Shown here in pieces: positions 1 to 8,674 of a stretch of DNA of 64,000 bases. This DNA is from Clostridia bacterium (GTDB lineage Bacteria; Bacillota; Clostridia; Lachnospirales; Lachnospiraceae), in the NCBI GenBank assembly GCA_910575625.1, contig CAJTFD010000010.1, positions 1-64,000 of the forward strand. The letters run 5' to 3'. The notes under the pieces were generated by a model, which was not told the DNA's origin, did not search any database, and was given only the letters and a program-made list of their open reading frames with translations. Position 1 is the first letter of the stretch. The number at the start of each line of letters is the position of its first letter. The position numbers and the translations under genes are program-made.

Positions 1-849
1 CCCAGCTTTGCAGTGCCCTGAAATTTCCAAGGAGTACCTATTACAAAGCTCTGGTTTGTGTACCCTCAAACCGGAAGAAGGAATATGAGGAATTCAGCCA
101 GAAGGTAAAGGAAGCTTATGAAGATTCAAAGCAGCGGTATGGGGCAGTTAAAATATGCCGTACCCTCAATGGCAGCGGGATTCCCTGCAGCATAAAACGG
201 GTTCAGCGGCATATGGCAAAGCAGGGACTGCGCTCTGTTGTAGTAAAGAAATACAACCATCATGCCAATCACGGAACCGTTCCAGATTATAAAGAAAATA
301 TTCTGAAACGTGATTTCGAGACGGAAACCATCAACCAGAAATGGTGTACCGATATTACCTATATCCATGTACAAAAAGAGGGATGGACCTATCTGGCATC
401 AGTAATGGACTTGTGCAGCCGTAAGATCATCGGATATGCGTATGGAACATCCATGACAGCGGAATTGGCGGTAGAAGCTGTTAAGAACGCCTGTCTGAAT
501 GTCAGGGAGACTAGAGGGATCATTCTTCACAGCGACTTGGGAAGCCAGTATACAAGCCGATCATTTGAGAAGTTCCTGAACAGCAGGGAGATACGGCATT
601 CATTTAGCCGAAAGGGAAATCCTTATGACAATGCTTGTATCGAATCGTTCCATTCTGTACTGAAAAAGGAAGAAATCTATCTTCATACTTATCAAGATTC
701 GCAAGAGGCCCGCAGGGCAATCTTTGAATATATAGAGGGCTGGTATAACCGCAAACGAATCCATAGTGCAATTGGTTATATGACACCTCAGCAAAAGGAG
801 GATGAGGAACTCAAAAAAGCAGCATAATCTTTCGACTTTTTTTGTCCAA
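1..849 (+). mobile_element. 3' portion of an IS3-family insertion sequence
   Basis: The transposase gene that opens the window is followed by a probable right terminus near 849 (CGACTTTTTTTGTCCAA). Its reverse complement begins TTGGACA and resembles the left terminus of the second IS3-type remnant near 13602 (TTGGACAG...AAGGTCG), so both probably belong to the same subgroup. The left end lies outside the window. Downstream sequence reads straight into the middle of an unrelated gene, which suggests the element interrupted it. Confidence 0.75.
3..827 (+). CDS. IS3-family transposase OrfB, 5' end outside window
   Basis: Integrase-type transposase that catalyses strand transfer of the IS. The frame is open from base 3, giving an HTH_21-like N-terminal part (RSTYYKAL, then RYGAVKICRTLN) ahead of the rve catalytic core. 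The DDE residues are visible: D in WCTDITYI, D in HSDLGSQYTS and E in DNACIESFHSVLKKE. The C-terminal NRKRIHSAIGYMTPQQ motif is typical of IS150/IS3 OrfB. An internal ATG at 213 would drop the N-terminal domain, so the true start is upstream of the window. OrfA is not present here. Confidence 0.9.
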   Translation, partial: QLCSALKFPRSTYYKALVCVPSNRKKEYEEFSQKVKEAYEDSKQRYGAVKICRTLNGSGIPCSIKRVQRHMAKQGLRSVVVKKYNHHANHGTVPDYKENILKRDFETETINQKWCTDITYIHVQKEGWTYLASVMDLCSRKIIGYAYGTSMTAELAVEAVKNACLNVRETRGIILHSDLGSQYTSRSFEKFLNSREIRHSFSRKGNPYDNACIESFHSVLKKEEIYLHTYQDSQEARRAIFEYIEGWYNRKRIHSAIGYMTPQQKEDEELKKAA

Positions 850-1185
850 AGTATTGACATAGATCCACAGGTTCAGGTAGAAATATTCGGCGGACATGTG
901 GCACAAGCATGGAAAGCTGGCCATATGAACCGCTGGCTGGCGGCAAACTGCTTTGGGGATTATTATACCCGGACGGGGCTTAACCTGGCGCAGCGGGAAA
1001 TGATCACATTCTGTTTTCTGATGGCGCAGGGAGGATGTGAGCAACAGCTTGCTGCACATGTGGAGGGAAACATAAATCTTGGGAATGATAAGGAATTTCT
1101 GCTCCGTGTTGTTTCACAATGCCTGCCTTATATCGGTTATCCGAGAAGCCTGAATGCAATTTCTTGTATCAATAAGGCCAAATAG
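850..1185 (+). pseudogene. Carboxymuconolactone decarboxylase-family protein, 5'-truncated
   Basis: The 3' part of a carboxymuconolactone-decarboxylase (AhpD-like) gene. Visible segments include GHMNRWLAANCFGDYYTR, LAQREMITFCFLMAQGGCEQQLAAH and VVSQCLPYIGYPRSLNAI, the usual alpha-helical core of tandem CMD proteins. It has lost its start and N-terminal half at the IS boundary, so it is probably not expressed as a functional protein. The family often works with flavin reductases and flavodoxins, and remnants of those follow. The identification rests on motif recall. Confidence 0.7.
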
Positions 1186-1241
1186 CGAGAAAGAAGAAAA
1201 CAGTGTTTGCTTCCTTCAAGCCAATTTTTTTTGTTAACGGA

Positions 1242-1265
1242 TTGACACGGTGTCAGAGCGCGTCT
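1242..1265 (+). promoter_or_regulatory. Probable promoter -35 with overlapping TetR-type operator
   Basis: TTGACA at 1242-1247 lies inside a perfect dyad TGACAC-G-GTGTCA (1243-1255). A short palindrome over a -35 box is the usual place for a TetR repressor to bind, and a TetR gene lies at 1882. The -10 box is weak (TATTTG about 17 bases on), so the exact promoter is uncertain. Confidence 0.45.
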
Positions 1266-1317
1266 ATTTGTGGAGATATAGAGTTATGTCAATAAAAAAT
1301 AAGAAGGAGAATCAATC

Positions 1318-1871
1318 GTGAAAAAAATATTGGATCACAATTAGCATTATACCCGGCTCCGGTTACTGTTATTGGAGCTATGAATGGGAATAAGCCTACA
1401 TGGACGCTTGTTGCGCATGTTGGTATCATAGGTCATGACCGTATACTTATAAGTCTTTCATCATCGCATTTTATAAATGACATTATTAAAAAGAACCAAA
1501 AATTGTCTGTCAATATTGTAGATGAGGGTATTTTGCCGCAGGCAGATTATGCAGGTTCCGTCAGTGGGGAAAAAGAGGATAAAGGAAACCTGTTTGCATA
1601 TGAGCTTGGAGAGGGCGGAACGCCCCTGATTGAAAAATCACCGCTTGTTATGGAGTGTACGGTTGATGATATTTATAACACGCCGAATTTTGAGAGTTTT
1701 ATATGTACGATTGATAACACATATGCAGAGGAAGGATGTCTTAACGAAGAGGGGAACATTGATTAGCAGGTGTTAAAACCGGTGTTGTTTGAGTTCCCGA
1801 CATACGAATATTTAAGGACGGGTGAACTGCTTGGAAAATGCCTGGCATTGAAAGACAGGAAAACAGTGTAG
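1318..1871 (+). pseudogene. Flavin reductase-like domain protein, frameshifted and with a nonsense codon
   Basis: A GTG start at 1318 follows an AAGAAGGAG ribosome site, but the frame stops after a few codons. A one-base shift near 1328 restores GSQLALYPAPVTVIGA and then the long frame from 1380. That frame carries typical flavin-reductase segments (WTLVAHVG, ILISLSSSHFINDII, LSVNIVDE, FVC-like FICTIDNTY). A TAG at 1764 interrupts it, and the frame then continues in register to TAG at 1869 with VLKPVLFEFPTYEYLRTGELLGK. The two lesions make it a recent pseudogene of an FMN-binding reductase of about 185 residues. Confidence 0.75.
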
Positions 1872-1881
1872 GGGGTACGTG

Positions 1882-2505
1882 ATGCCGAATGAATCAAGAG
1901 GATTAGCGGAGGCAAGAAGGGAGGAGATTATTGCAGCATGTGAAAAGTTATATAAAACTGTAAGCTTTAAAAATATTACGCTAAAGGATATCGGGAAAGC
2001 GACTACTTTTACCAGGACCTCTATTTATAATTATTTTCAAACAAAAGAAGAGATATTTCTCGCTTTGCTGCAGAAAGAGTATGAAATGTGGATTGGCAGG
2101 CTAAGGCAGATCCGGGAAGGGAATGAGCAGATGGAACCATTAGAGTTTGCGGATGCTTTGGCGCATTCACTGGAAGAACGGGAAACTCTGCTTAAGATTA
2201 TGTCGATGAATCACTATGATATGGAAGAAAACAGCCGCATGGAACGGCTGATAGATTTTAAAGTGGTTTATGGACGGTCATTGACAGAGGTTAAAAGCTG
2301 CCTGGATAAATTTTTTGTGAAAATGACGCTTCAGGATAAGCAAGATTTTATTTATTCTTTTTTTCCATTTATGTTTGGTATATATCCTTATACCGTGGTA
2401 ACAGAAAAACAAAAGCAAGCAATGGAGCGGGCAAATGTAAATTATGTATATATGTCAGTTTATGAGATCGTATATGCGGAAGTAAAAAAATTATTAAGGG
2501 CTTAA
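1882..2505 (+). CDS. TetR/AcrR-family transcriptional regulator
   Basis: About 207 residues with an N-terminal TetR helix-turn-helix (EIIAACEKLYKTVSFKNITLKDIGKA, then RTSIYNYFQTKEEIFLAL) and an all-helical C-terminal ligand domain. ATG 1882 is chosen because the upstream GGGGG is well spaced; GTG 1879 is the alternative. The stop is separated by only 34 bases from the lipoprotein flavodoxin gene, so it is probably co-transcribed with, and may control, the flavodoxin genes. The TGACAC-G-GTGTCA dyad near 1243 is a candidate operator. The ligand is unknown. Confidence 0.85.
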   Translation: MPNESRGLAEARREEIIAACEKLYKTVSFKNITLKDIGKATTFTRTSIYNYFQTKEEIFLALLQKEYEMWIGRLRQIREGNEQMEPLEFADALAHSLEERETLLKIMSMNHYDMEENSRMERLIDFKVVYGRSLTEVKSCLDKFFVKMTLQDKQDFIYSFFPFMFGIYPYTVVTEKQKQAMERANVNYVYMSVYEIVYAEVKKLLRA

Positions 2506-2539
2506 AGAAATGCGAAGGGTGATTGAAAGGAGAAAAATC

Positions 2540-3283
2540 ATGAAAAAAATAGTTACAATTTTTATGGCTGTTGCACTGGTGCTTTGCTTTGCCGCTTGCG
2601 GCACTGGCGCAGATAAACCATCAAGTGAAACGGCTTCGGATTCTTCGGAACAAACAACAGGGCAGGATCATGAAAATCAGCATCCAGAACGGGCAGAAGA
2701 GAATCGTGAAGAACAGCAGGCAGATCCAAGTGAAGAACAGGATGTGGTTTTAGAAGAAACTGTTCATGATGGCGAAGATACAGAAAATGCATCAAAAGCA
2801 TTGGTCGTATATTTTTCGGCAACAGGTAATACAAAGGCAGTAGCGGAAACAATTGCTAGGCTGCAGGAAGCTGATATTTATGAAATCGTGCCGGAACAGC
2901 CGTACACGGAGGAAGACCTGGATTATAATGATGGGAGTACCCGTGCAACGGCAGAACAAAATGACCCAGAGGCACGTCCCGTTATTTCTGGAAGCATAGA
3001 GGATATGGACAGGTATGATGTTATTTACGTGGGCTATCCAATCTGGTGGGGAGATATGCCCAGAATTTTATATACATTTTTTGATACTTACGATTTGACG
3101 GGAAAGACAATCGTTCCATTCTGCACAAGCGGAGGCAGCGGACTTTCGGGAACGCCTGGAACAATCGGCGGTTTAGAAGAGGGTGCAGAGGTGCTTGAAG
3201 GGCTGCATATCAGTGATTCTTCCGTGGATAGTGCAGAGGATACAGTGTCAGAATGGCTTAACCGTATCGGACAGGTAAAATAG
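2540..3283 (+). CDS. Lipid-anchored flavodoxin
   Basis: Starts at ATG 2540 after a GAAAGGAG site; an earlier in-frame ATG at 2510 would spoil the signal peptide. MKKIVTIFMAVALVLCFAAC is a lipoprotein signal with lipobox FAAC. An acidic, Ser/Gln-rich linker of about 70 residues follows, then a flavodoxin domain: FMN-phosphate loop FSATGNTKAVAE, aromatic loop GYPIWWGDMPRILYTF and PFCTSGGSGLSGT. Flavodoxins carry electrons through FMN and are normally cytoplasmic; this one should sit outside the membrane. It is the first of three exported flavodoxin genes here. Confidence 0.88.
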   Translation: MKKIVTIFMAVALVLCFAACGTGADKPSSETASDSSEQTTGQDHENQHPERAEENREEQQADPSEEQDVVLEETVHDGEDTENASKALVVYFSATGNTKAVAETIARLQEADIYEIVPEQPYTEEDLDYNDGSTRATAEQNDPEARPVISGSIEDMDRYDVIYVGYPIWWGDMPRILYTFFDTYDLTGKTIVPFCTSGGSGLSGTPGTIGGLEEGAEVLEGLHISDSSVDSAEDTVSEWLNRIGQVK

Positions 3284-3291
3284 GAGGAAAT

Positions 3292-4803
3292 ATGAAACGG
3301 CGATGGATGATAGTAATGTTAGCATTCGTAATTTTGACCATGCTGGCTGCCTGCGGGCAGCCGGAGACAGATAAACAGAATGGATCTCAAACAGAATTCC
3401 TTGCTGGAGAGACAGAGAAGGCAGAGGGTGATGCAACAGATCAGCAGGAAAATACGAACACCAATACAGAGCAGGTTCAGGAGGTAATTATACAAGATGG
3501 ATTTATCCATATTACAGGTGGTACATTCCAAATGGGCAGCCCAGAAGATGAGGCATGGCGGAGCGATGATGAAACACAGCATATAGTTTCCGTCAGTGAT
3601 TTTTTCATGTCCCCCTATGAAGTGACACAGGCGGAATATGAAACTGTTACCGGAAATAATCCAAGTAATTTTTCCGGTAAGGATCTTCCGGTAGAAAATG
3701 TTTCATGGCTGGATGCAGCGACTTTTTGTAATGCATACAGCAAACAGAATGGATTTACTCCGGTATATTCCGTTGAGGGAGAAAGCGTAAGCTGGGATCG
3801 CAGTGCGGATGGATACCGTCTTCCTACAGAAGCTGAGTGGGAATTTGCCTGCCGTGCCGGAACAACGACTCCATTTTATATGGAAAATTCCCCAAGCGCC
3901 GAGGAGGCGAATTATTATAGACATTACCCATATATGATTGAAGGGAATTATTTTTCGCAGGAGAATCTTTCTGTAAAACCTGGAGAATACCGGCAGACAA
4001 CGGTTGCCGTAGGCAGCTTTTCCCCGAATCCGTTTGGGCTGTATGATATGCATGGGAATGTAAGTGAATGGACATGGGATATTTACGGGGATTATCTGGA
4101 GGGAGAAAAGTCTGACCCGGTTGGTGTAGATTTCGGAACACGCCGTGTTTATCGCGGCGGCGGATGGAATGATTTTGCAAAAAATATGCGTTGTGCTTAT
4201 CGTGCCATGATGGATCAGGATAAAGGCAGTTTTAATATTGGCATCCGTCTTGTACGGAACGCTGTTTATGGTTCTGGCAATGTGGCCGGGCAGATTCAGC
4301 AGGGAGGAAATGAGGAAAGCGGCAGCCATATTTTAATCGCATATTTTTCATGGGGCGGAAATACGAGGGTGATTGCAGAGGAAATTGAAGAGCAGACGGG
4401 AGCGGACCTGTTTGAGATTACTCTGGTGAAGCCATATTCAGATGATTATAATACTGTTTTGGATGAAGCGCAGCGGGATCAAAATGAACAGGCGAGACCG
4501 GAACTTTCCTCCCATGTTGAGAACATGGAAGACTATGATGTGATCATTCTTGGATATTCAAACTGGTGGGCGTCTATCCCTATGCCGATCGCCTCTTTTT
4601 TGGAGGAATACGAATTTGAAGGCAAAACGATCATTCCATTCTGTTCCCACGGAGGGGGCAGGTTTGGACAAAGTCTGACAGCGATTGCAAAGCTGGCTCC
4701 TGAATCGAAAATGGGGGAAGCTCTATCTATACATTATTCAGGGGATTCCACGCTTGAGGATGACATTAGCGAGTGGCTTAGAACAAATGGTATCGAACAA
4801 TAG
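3292..4803 (+). CDS. Lipoprotein fusing a formylglycine-generating-enzyme (SUMF1) domain to flavodoxin
   Basis: 503 residues, 8 bases after the previous gene. A lipoprotein signal (LTMLAAC) precedes a complete FGE-sulfatase domain at about residues 65-325, recognised by GGTFQMGSPEDEAWRSDDE, SPYEVTQAEYETVTGNNPS, RLPTEAEWEFACRAGTTTPF, GLYDMHGNVSEWTWD, RRVYRGGGWND and FNIGIRLVR. A second domain at about 340-503 is a flavodoxin (AYFSWGGNTRVIAEEI, GYSNWWASIPMP, PFCSHGGGRFGQS). Many FGE-like proteins have non-sulfatase roles, and no sulfatase gene is in the window, so the fused domain's role is open. Confidence 0.88.
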   Translation: MKRRWMIVMLAFVILTMLAACGQPETDKQNGSQTEFLAGETEKAEGDATDQQENTNTNTEQVQEVIIQDGFIHITGGTFQMGSPEDEAWRSDDETQHIVSVSDFFMSPYEVTQAEYETVTGNNPSNFSGKDLPVENVSWLDAATFCNAYSKQNGFTPVYSVEGESVSWDRSADGYRLPTEAEWEFACRAGTTTPFYMENSPSAEEANYYRHYPYMIEGNYFSQENLSVKPGEYRQTTVAVGSFSPNPFGLYDMHGNVSEWTWDIYGDYLEGEKSDPVGVDFGTRRVYRGGGWNDFAKNMRCAYRAMMDQDKGSFNIGIRLVRNAVYGSGNVAGQIQQGGNEESGSHILIAYFSWGGNTRVIAEEIEEQTGADLFEITLVKPYSDDYNTVLDEAQRDQNEQARPELSSHVENMEDYDVIILGYSNWWASIPMPIASFLEEYEFEGKTIIPFCSHGGGRFGQSLTAIAKLAPESKMGEALSIHYSGDSTLEDDISEWLRTNGIEQ

Positions 4804-4820
4804 CAGGGAGGTGGTACAGT

Positions 4821-5507
4821 ATGAAAGGAAAACTGAGAAGAACCGTTGACATTTTGATGACGGCAGTCCTGCTTTTTTTGATGGGGTATCAGTTCTGGGG
4901 TGAAAAAGCCCATGAATGGGTGGGGATGGGCATTTTTATTTTGTTCATTGCTCATCATATATTGAATTTTGGATGGTATAAAAACCTGCTGAAAGGAAAA
5001 TATCCGCCGTTTCGTATTTTTCAGATTGGCATTGATGTACTGGTGTTGATTTCTATGCTTTTTTTGATGTATAGCAGTGTTATCCTGTCGAGGTATGTAT
5101 TTTCATTCCTGCCGATTGAAAGCGGACTGGCATTGGCGAGACGTCTGCACATATTAGGATCCCATTGGGGATTTCTGCTGATGAGCTTTCATATGGGGCT
5201 GCATTGGAATATGGTTCTTAGCAGAATGAAAAGAAAAAATGCGGAGAGTTCCTGTGGACGTAAAACGATTTTGTTTTTTGCAGGATTAACTGTGGCATTC
5301 TATGGAGGATGGGTTTTTGTGAAGAGGAATTTTATCACGTACCTGTTTCTGCGCAGTGAATTTGTGTTTTTGGATCATGAAGAACCTAAAATCCTGTTTT
5401 ATTTGGAATATCTGTCGTTAATGGGGACATGTATTTTTGTTTCACATTATTTGGGGAAACTCTTATGTCTGCTCACACAGAAAAGAACCAATAAAATAAA
5501 GTTTTGA
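4821..5507 (+). CDS. DUF4405-like integral membrane protein, possible b-type cytochrome
   Basis: 228 residues with about six hydrophobic spans. Histidines cluster in or beside them: H31, HH45-46 (FIAHHILNFGW), H110 and H115 (LHILGSHWGF), and H124 and H128 (FHMGLHW). This resembles the DUF4405 family, which is related to di-haem cytochrome b membrane anchors; haem binding is inferred, not shown. Placed 17 bases after the FGE-flavodoxin gene and before another flavodoxin, it is the natural candidate for moving electrons across the membrane to the exported flavodoxins. Confidence 0.75.
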   Translation: MKGKLRRTVDILMTAVLLFLMGYQFWGEKAHEWVGMGIFILFIAHHILNFGWYKNLLKGKYPPFRIFQIGIDVLVLISMLFLMYSSVILSRYVFSFLPIESGLALARRLHILGSHWGFLLMSFHMGLHWNMVLSRMKRKNAESSCGRKTILFFAGLTVAFYGGWVFVKRNFITYLFLRSEFVFLDHEEPKILFYLEYLSLMGTCIFVSHYLGKLLCLLTQKRTNKIKF

Positions 5508-5553
5508 TAATAGATGAAAATAGTTAAGGCATAGAGCCTGGAAAGGAGGAAAC

Positions 5554-7050
5554 ATGAGAGCGATCAGACAACGGATTTTTGCGTGTATTTTCGCAGTTCT
5601 GTTTATAACAGTAATGGCGTCAGGAGGGAAAAAGGAAGTCAAAGCTGCAGAACGGGCAGGGGATGCAGGAACAAATACATTGGTAGTTTATTTTTCATGC
5701 ACGGAAAATACAAAGACAGTGGCAGAACATGCGGCGAATATTTTAAATGCAGATATTTATGAAATTGTGCCTGCAATCCCCTATACATCGGAGGATTTAA
5801 ACTATAGTAATTCTGCTTCCAGGACTTCCATAGAGCAGAATGATCCGAATGCAAGACCACAGATTTCAGGAAATGTGGAGAATCTGGAAGGATATGAAAC
5901 GATATTGATTGGCTACCCGATTTGGTGGGGGCAGGCACCCAAAATCATTTATACATTTTTGGAAAGCTATGATTTTTCAGGGAAAACCATACTGCCATTC
6001 TGCACCTCAGCCAGCAGCCCTCTTGGCACAAGTGCAGATAATCTCCATGCCGTCTGCCCTTCTTCCGTCAGATGGCTGGATGGGAGAAGGTTTGGCGCAG
6101 GAACTTCAAGGGAAACGGTGGAAGGCTGGCTTTCAGATATGGGGTTTTCATCACCCGGTGAAGGAGAGTGTAAACATAATTATATTGAGGAGGTTACGGT
6201 GGAAGCGGGCTGTACTATGGATGGGGAAAAGACATACACCTGCAGCCTATGCGGTAATTCTTATGCGGTTCCCATTCCGGCAGCGCATCATCCGGTAACA
6301 GATCCCGCCATAGCGGCAGGATGTGAGACAGAAGGAAAAACGGAGGGAAGCCATTGCTCCGTCTGTAACACAGTGATTATTGAGCAGAAAGACGTACCGG
6401 CATCCGGGCATCATTATAAAGTGGATATTGTCCCTGCAACAACGAAAAAGGATGGAAGCATTACAAGGATATGCACTGTTTGCAGAACGGCCGAAGATAG
6501 GAAAGTGATTTCTCAGGCAAAATCCATGAAGATTTCCCGGTTGTCTTTTATTTATAATGGGAAAAGTAAAAAACCTGGCATTACAATAGAGGATAATCAG
6601 GGCAAAATGCTGAATGAAGGGGTAGACTATACGATAATTTATCCTGAGAATGCAAAAGAACCGGGAATTTATAAAGTTACTGTCCAATTCAGGGGCAATT
6701 ACAGCGGAACGATGTCAGGCAACTTTACGCTCAGGCCGCAAAACGTTTTCATATCAAAATTGATGCCGAAAAAAAGCGGCTTTTCCGTAAAGTGGAAAAA
6801 GCAGAAGCAGAAATTGTCGGGATATGAAATTTCTTATTCCACCAGCAGGAAATTTACAAAGAAAACAACACATTTCTTAACGATAAGGAAAGGCGCTGGG
6901 ACATCGAAATCTGTTTCAAAATTGAAAGATAAACAGAAATATTATGTGCGGCTTCGTTCTTTCCGAACCGTAAAGGAAAATGGAAGATCCAGAAAACTTT
7001 ATTCTGAATGGTCAAAAGCAAAAACAGTTAGGGTAAAGAATAGAAGTTAA
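5554..7050 (+). CDS. Exported flavodoxin with wall-type C-terminal domains
   Basis: 498 residues. A signal-peptide-like start is followed by a flavodoxin domain (FSCTENTKTVAEH, GYPIWWGQAPKIIYTF, PFCTSASSPLGTS) to about residue 205. Two Cys-pair repeats then appear (CTMDGEKTYTCSLCGN and CETEGKTEGSHCSVCN), common in clostridial surface proteins, followed by a bacterial-Ig-like segment (FIYNGKSKKPGITI...DYTIIYPENAKEPGIYKVTV) and a basic fibronectin-III-like end (GYEISYSTSRKFTKK...YYVRLRSFRTV). The C-terminus probably binds the cell wall or surface polymers. The signal peptide has no lipobox, unlike its two homologues upstream. Confidence 0.85.
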   Translation: MRAIRQRIFACIFAVLFITVMASGGKKEVKAAERAGDAGTNTLVVYFSCTENTKTVAEHAANILNADIYEIVPAIPYTSEDLNYSNSASRTSIEQNDPNARPQISGNVENLEGYETILIGYPIWWGQAPKIIYTFLESYDFSGKTILPFCTSASSPLGTSADNLHAVCPSSVRWLDGRRFGAGTSRETVEGWLSDMGFSSPGEGECKHNYIEEVTVEAGCTMDGEKTYTCSLCGNSYAVPIPAAHHPVTDPAIAAGCETEGKTEGSHCSVCNTVIIEQKDVPASGHHYKVDIVPATTKKDGSITRICTVCRTAEDRKVISQAKSMKISRLSFIYNGKSKKPGITIEDNQGKMLNEGVDYTIIYPENAKEPGIYKVTVQFRGNYSGTMSGNFTLRPQNVFISKLMPKKSGFSVKWKKQKQKLSGYEISYSTSRKFTKKTTHFLTIRKGAGTSKSVSKLKDKQKYYVRLRSFRTVKENGRSRKLYSEWSKAKTVRVKNRS

Positions 7051-7169
7051 AAATTGGTCGTCAATAGATTGCGATAGGCATTTAGTAAAGCTGGGAAAAA
7101 TATGGGTGTTACATTGCAAAACACAAGAAAACTGGCTTTGAGGAATTATGATAATGATATAAATGCCAG

Positions 7170-7210
7170 CTCCCATAGCCGATTGTAATAGATTGGATAT
7201 GGGAGTTTTT
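7170..7210 (+). terminator. Rho-independent terminator
   Basis: Stem CTCCCATA / TATGGGAG (7170-7177 with 7198-7205) followed by TTTTT. It closes the flavodoxin gene group. Confidence 0.75.
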
Positions 7211-7226
7211 GCTGTCGTGTTTTTAA

Positions 7227-7706
7227 ATGAATGTTTTTATCAATAGGGCACTACAGTTGTTTGAAAAAAAAAGGAACAGACACGATGTGGATTTACTTCT
7301 TATAAAACTAGAAAGAGTAGATAATGATTTTTACGAAAGTCTGATAAAGTTCATATCGGATCATGGTTATAAGCCGAAGGTTATTGTCCATAATACAGAC
7401 AGTCTTTCCATCAATGGGCTGGAGATTGTTTCTTCAAAGCGCCAGTTATTCCGACATAAGGAAGAAATTTCCATGACGAATAAAGAATTTGACATTTTGG
7501 AACTGTTAGCGAGGGATAAGGGGCAGGTATTCAGTAAAGAGCAGATATATGACCAGGTTTGGGGAGAAAACTATTTTTCTGACAGCAGGAATATTATTGC
7601 TTATATAAACAAAATCCGCAAAAAAATAGAACCTGATCCGGCTGATCTGATTTATATTCTGACTGTTTGGGAGATTGGATATAAATTTAATGAACAGATA
7701 GAATAG
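7227..7706 (+). CDS. Winged-helix (OmpR-type) DNA-binding protein without a receiver domain
   Basis: 159 residues. The C-terminal half is a Trans_reg_C winged helix (EISMTNKEFDILELLARDKGQVFSKEQIYDQVWGENYF, then NIIAYINKIRKKIE and YKF near the end). The N-terminal about 60 residues do not show a phospho-acceptor receiver domain. Similar orphan winged-helix genes occur as leftovers of response regulators or as stand-alone regulators in Clostridia. No kinase gene is adjacent. The start is chosen as the first ATG; there is no strong ribosome site. Confidence 0.65.
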   Translation: MNVFINRALQLFEKKRNRHDVDLLLIKLERVDNDFYESLIKFISDHGYKPKVIVHNTDSLSINGLEIVSSKRQLFRHKEEISMTNKEFDILELLARDKGQVFSKEQIYDQVWGENYFSDSRNIIAYINKIRKKIEPDPADLIYILTVWEIGYKFNEQIE

Positions 7707-8119
7707 GCAGTAATGCATACTTATTTGGTCATCTAATCCCAATAAGTTGTACCTAAAGGGCATATTATAATGCAGATTCCTGTGGAGCAGGCAGTTTATG
7801 TCCTATGGCAGATGTTCTTTAGAAACGGGCAGAAGTGGAAGGCGAGTAAACCTGTTAAAAAACTCTCTTTAAATACTGTTTCCAAAGACACTCTTGAAAG
7901 TAGTGTATCAGAGTATATTTGCGTAGTTAAAAAGAATATTGTTACGATAAGAAACGTCCAGCAGAGCCATATCTGTCCGGGCGTTTTTTGTATATTTGAA
8001 TTTTTTTAAAAATTTTTGGAAAGATCCGTCAAAACGGGCCTTCCCATTTGGGAGAAAGAATGAAGGGAAGTTTATGCCTTCTTTTTCTGCCAGTTGGAAT
8101 GGGAAGGAGGTGAAACCGA
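7707..8119. other. Intergenic stretch without a supported gene
   Basis: A 79-codon frame (7770-8009) has no recognisable domain, no clear ribosome site and runs through a terminator hairpin, so it is not called. From about 8035 the sequence is the leader of the next gene, ending in the ribosome site GGGAAGGAGGTG. Confidence 0.5.
7952..7989 (+). terminator. Probable terminator
   Basis: Stem AAACGTCC / GGGCGTTT (one G-U pair; 7952-7959 with 7979-7986) followed by a T run. Confidence 0.55.
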
Positions 8120-8389
8120 ATGGAACAATCTCCTTCCCAGGATGAATTGACGGTCATGCATCAGTTTGACCGTCTGTGCCAGTTAACATTGGACGGCGAA
8201 GCAACAAATTATTACCGGCATATGGAATACCGGAGGAACCACGAAGTTAATTTTTCTGAAATGACAGAAAAGGATTTATATAGCATTTTTGTGGTGGATG
8301 AATACAATCTGGACAGTTCGCACTTCCAAGTCCTAGGGTATGACATTGAGGTAAAGGACACATTGCTTGTAGAGGCGCTTCAGGCTTTA
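8120..8389 (+). pseudogene. N-terminal half of a Tn916-type sigma-70-like factor
   Basis: Starts after GGGAAGGAGGTGAAACCGA. The product resembles the N-terminal part of conjugative-transposon sigma factors such as Tn916 Orf7 (FDRLCQLTLDGEATNYYRHMEYR, NHEVNFSEMTEKDL, DTLLVEALQAL). At 8389 the reading runs into a repeated inverted-repeat element and stops at 8431, just where region 4 should begin. The missing C-terminal part (EKKRNLVRLSYFLEMSDAEI...) is found in the same orientation at 32881. These are probably two halves of one ancestral gene. Confidence 0.7.
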
Positions 8390-8674
8390 GGACGTATGGA
8401 ACAGCGGAGCCATTTAATGAATACGCCATGACTATCTGTATCTGCACTTTACGACACCGTGTCGCAAAGTTTCGGGTATTAGGAAACGATGGAATGTCAT
8501 TTTGGGCATTGAAGTAAAGGTACGAGAGATAGATATTTGATTACAGGCAGAGAGATAGGGACTTTGCGGCGATGATGCTGTTTCTGACAATGATACTTCC
8601 GGAGCTAAGCTGCTCCGGTCTGAAAAGACGGTGAAATTCCAATGGCGCTGTTTCCTGACAGCCGCCTGCAGGAT
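8389..8674 (+). repeat. 0.3-kb inverted-repeat element, copy A (MITE-like)
   Basis: Nearly the same sequence recurs at 33040-33370. Both contain the palindrome around ACACCGTGTCG (here near 8445-8470), the hairpin CCGGAGC...GCTCCGG and the right end GCCTGCAGGAT. In the full copy the two ends are inverted repeats (ATCCTGCAGG...GGAACAG...CCATTT). Copy A lacks the first bases of the left end and about 40 internal bases near the right. It has no coding capacity and is consistent with a non-autonomous, strongly structured element. Confidence 0.75.

Noticed and set aside
7770-8009. 79-codon plus-strand frame
   Set aside because: No domain, weak initiation, and it crosses a terminator hairpin at 7952.
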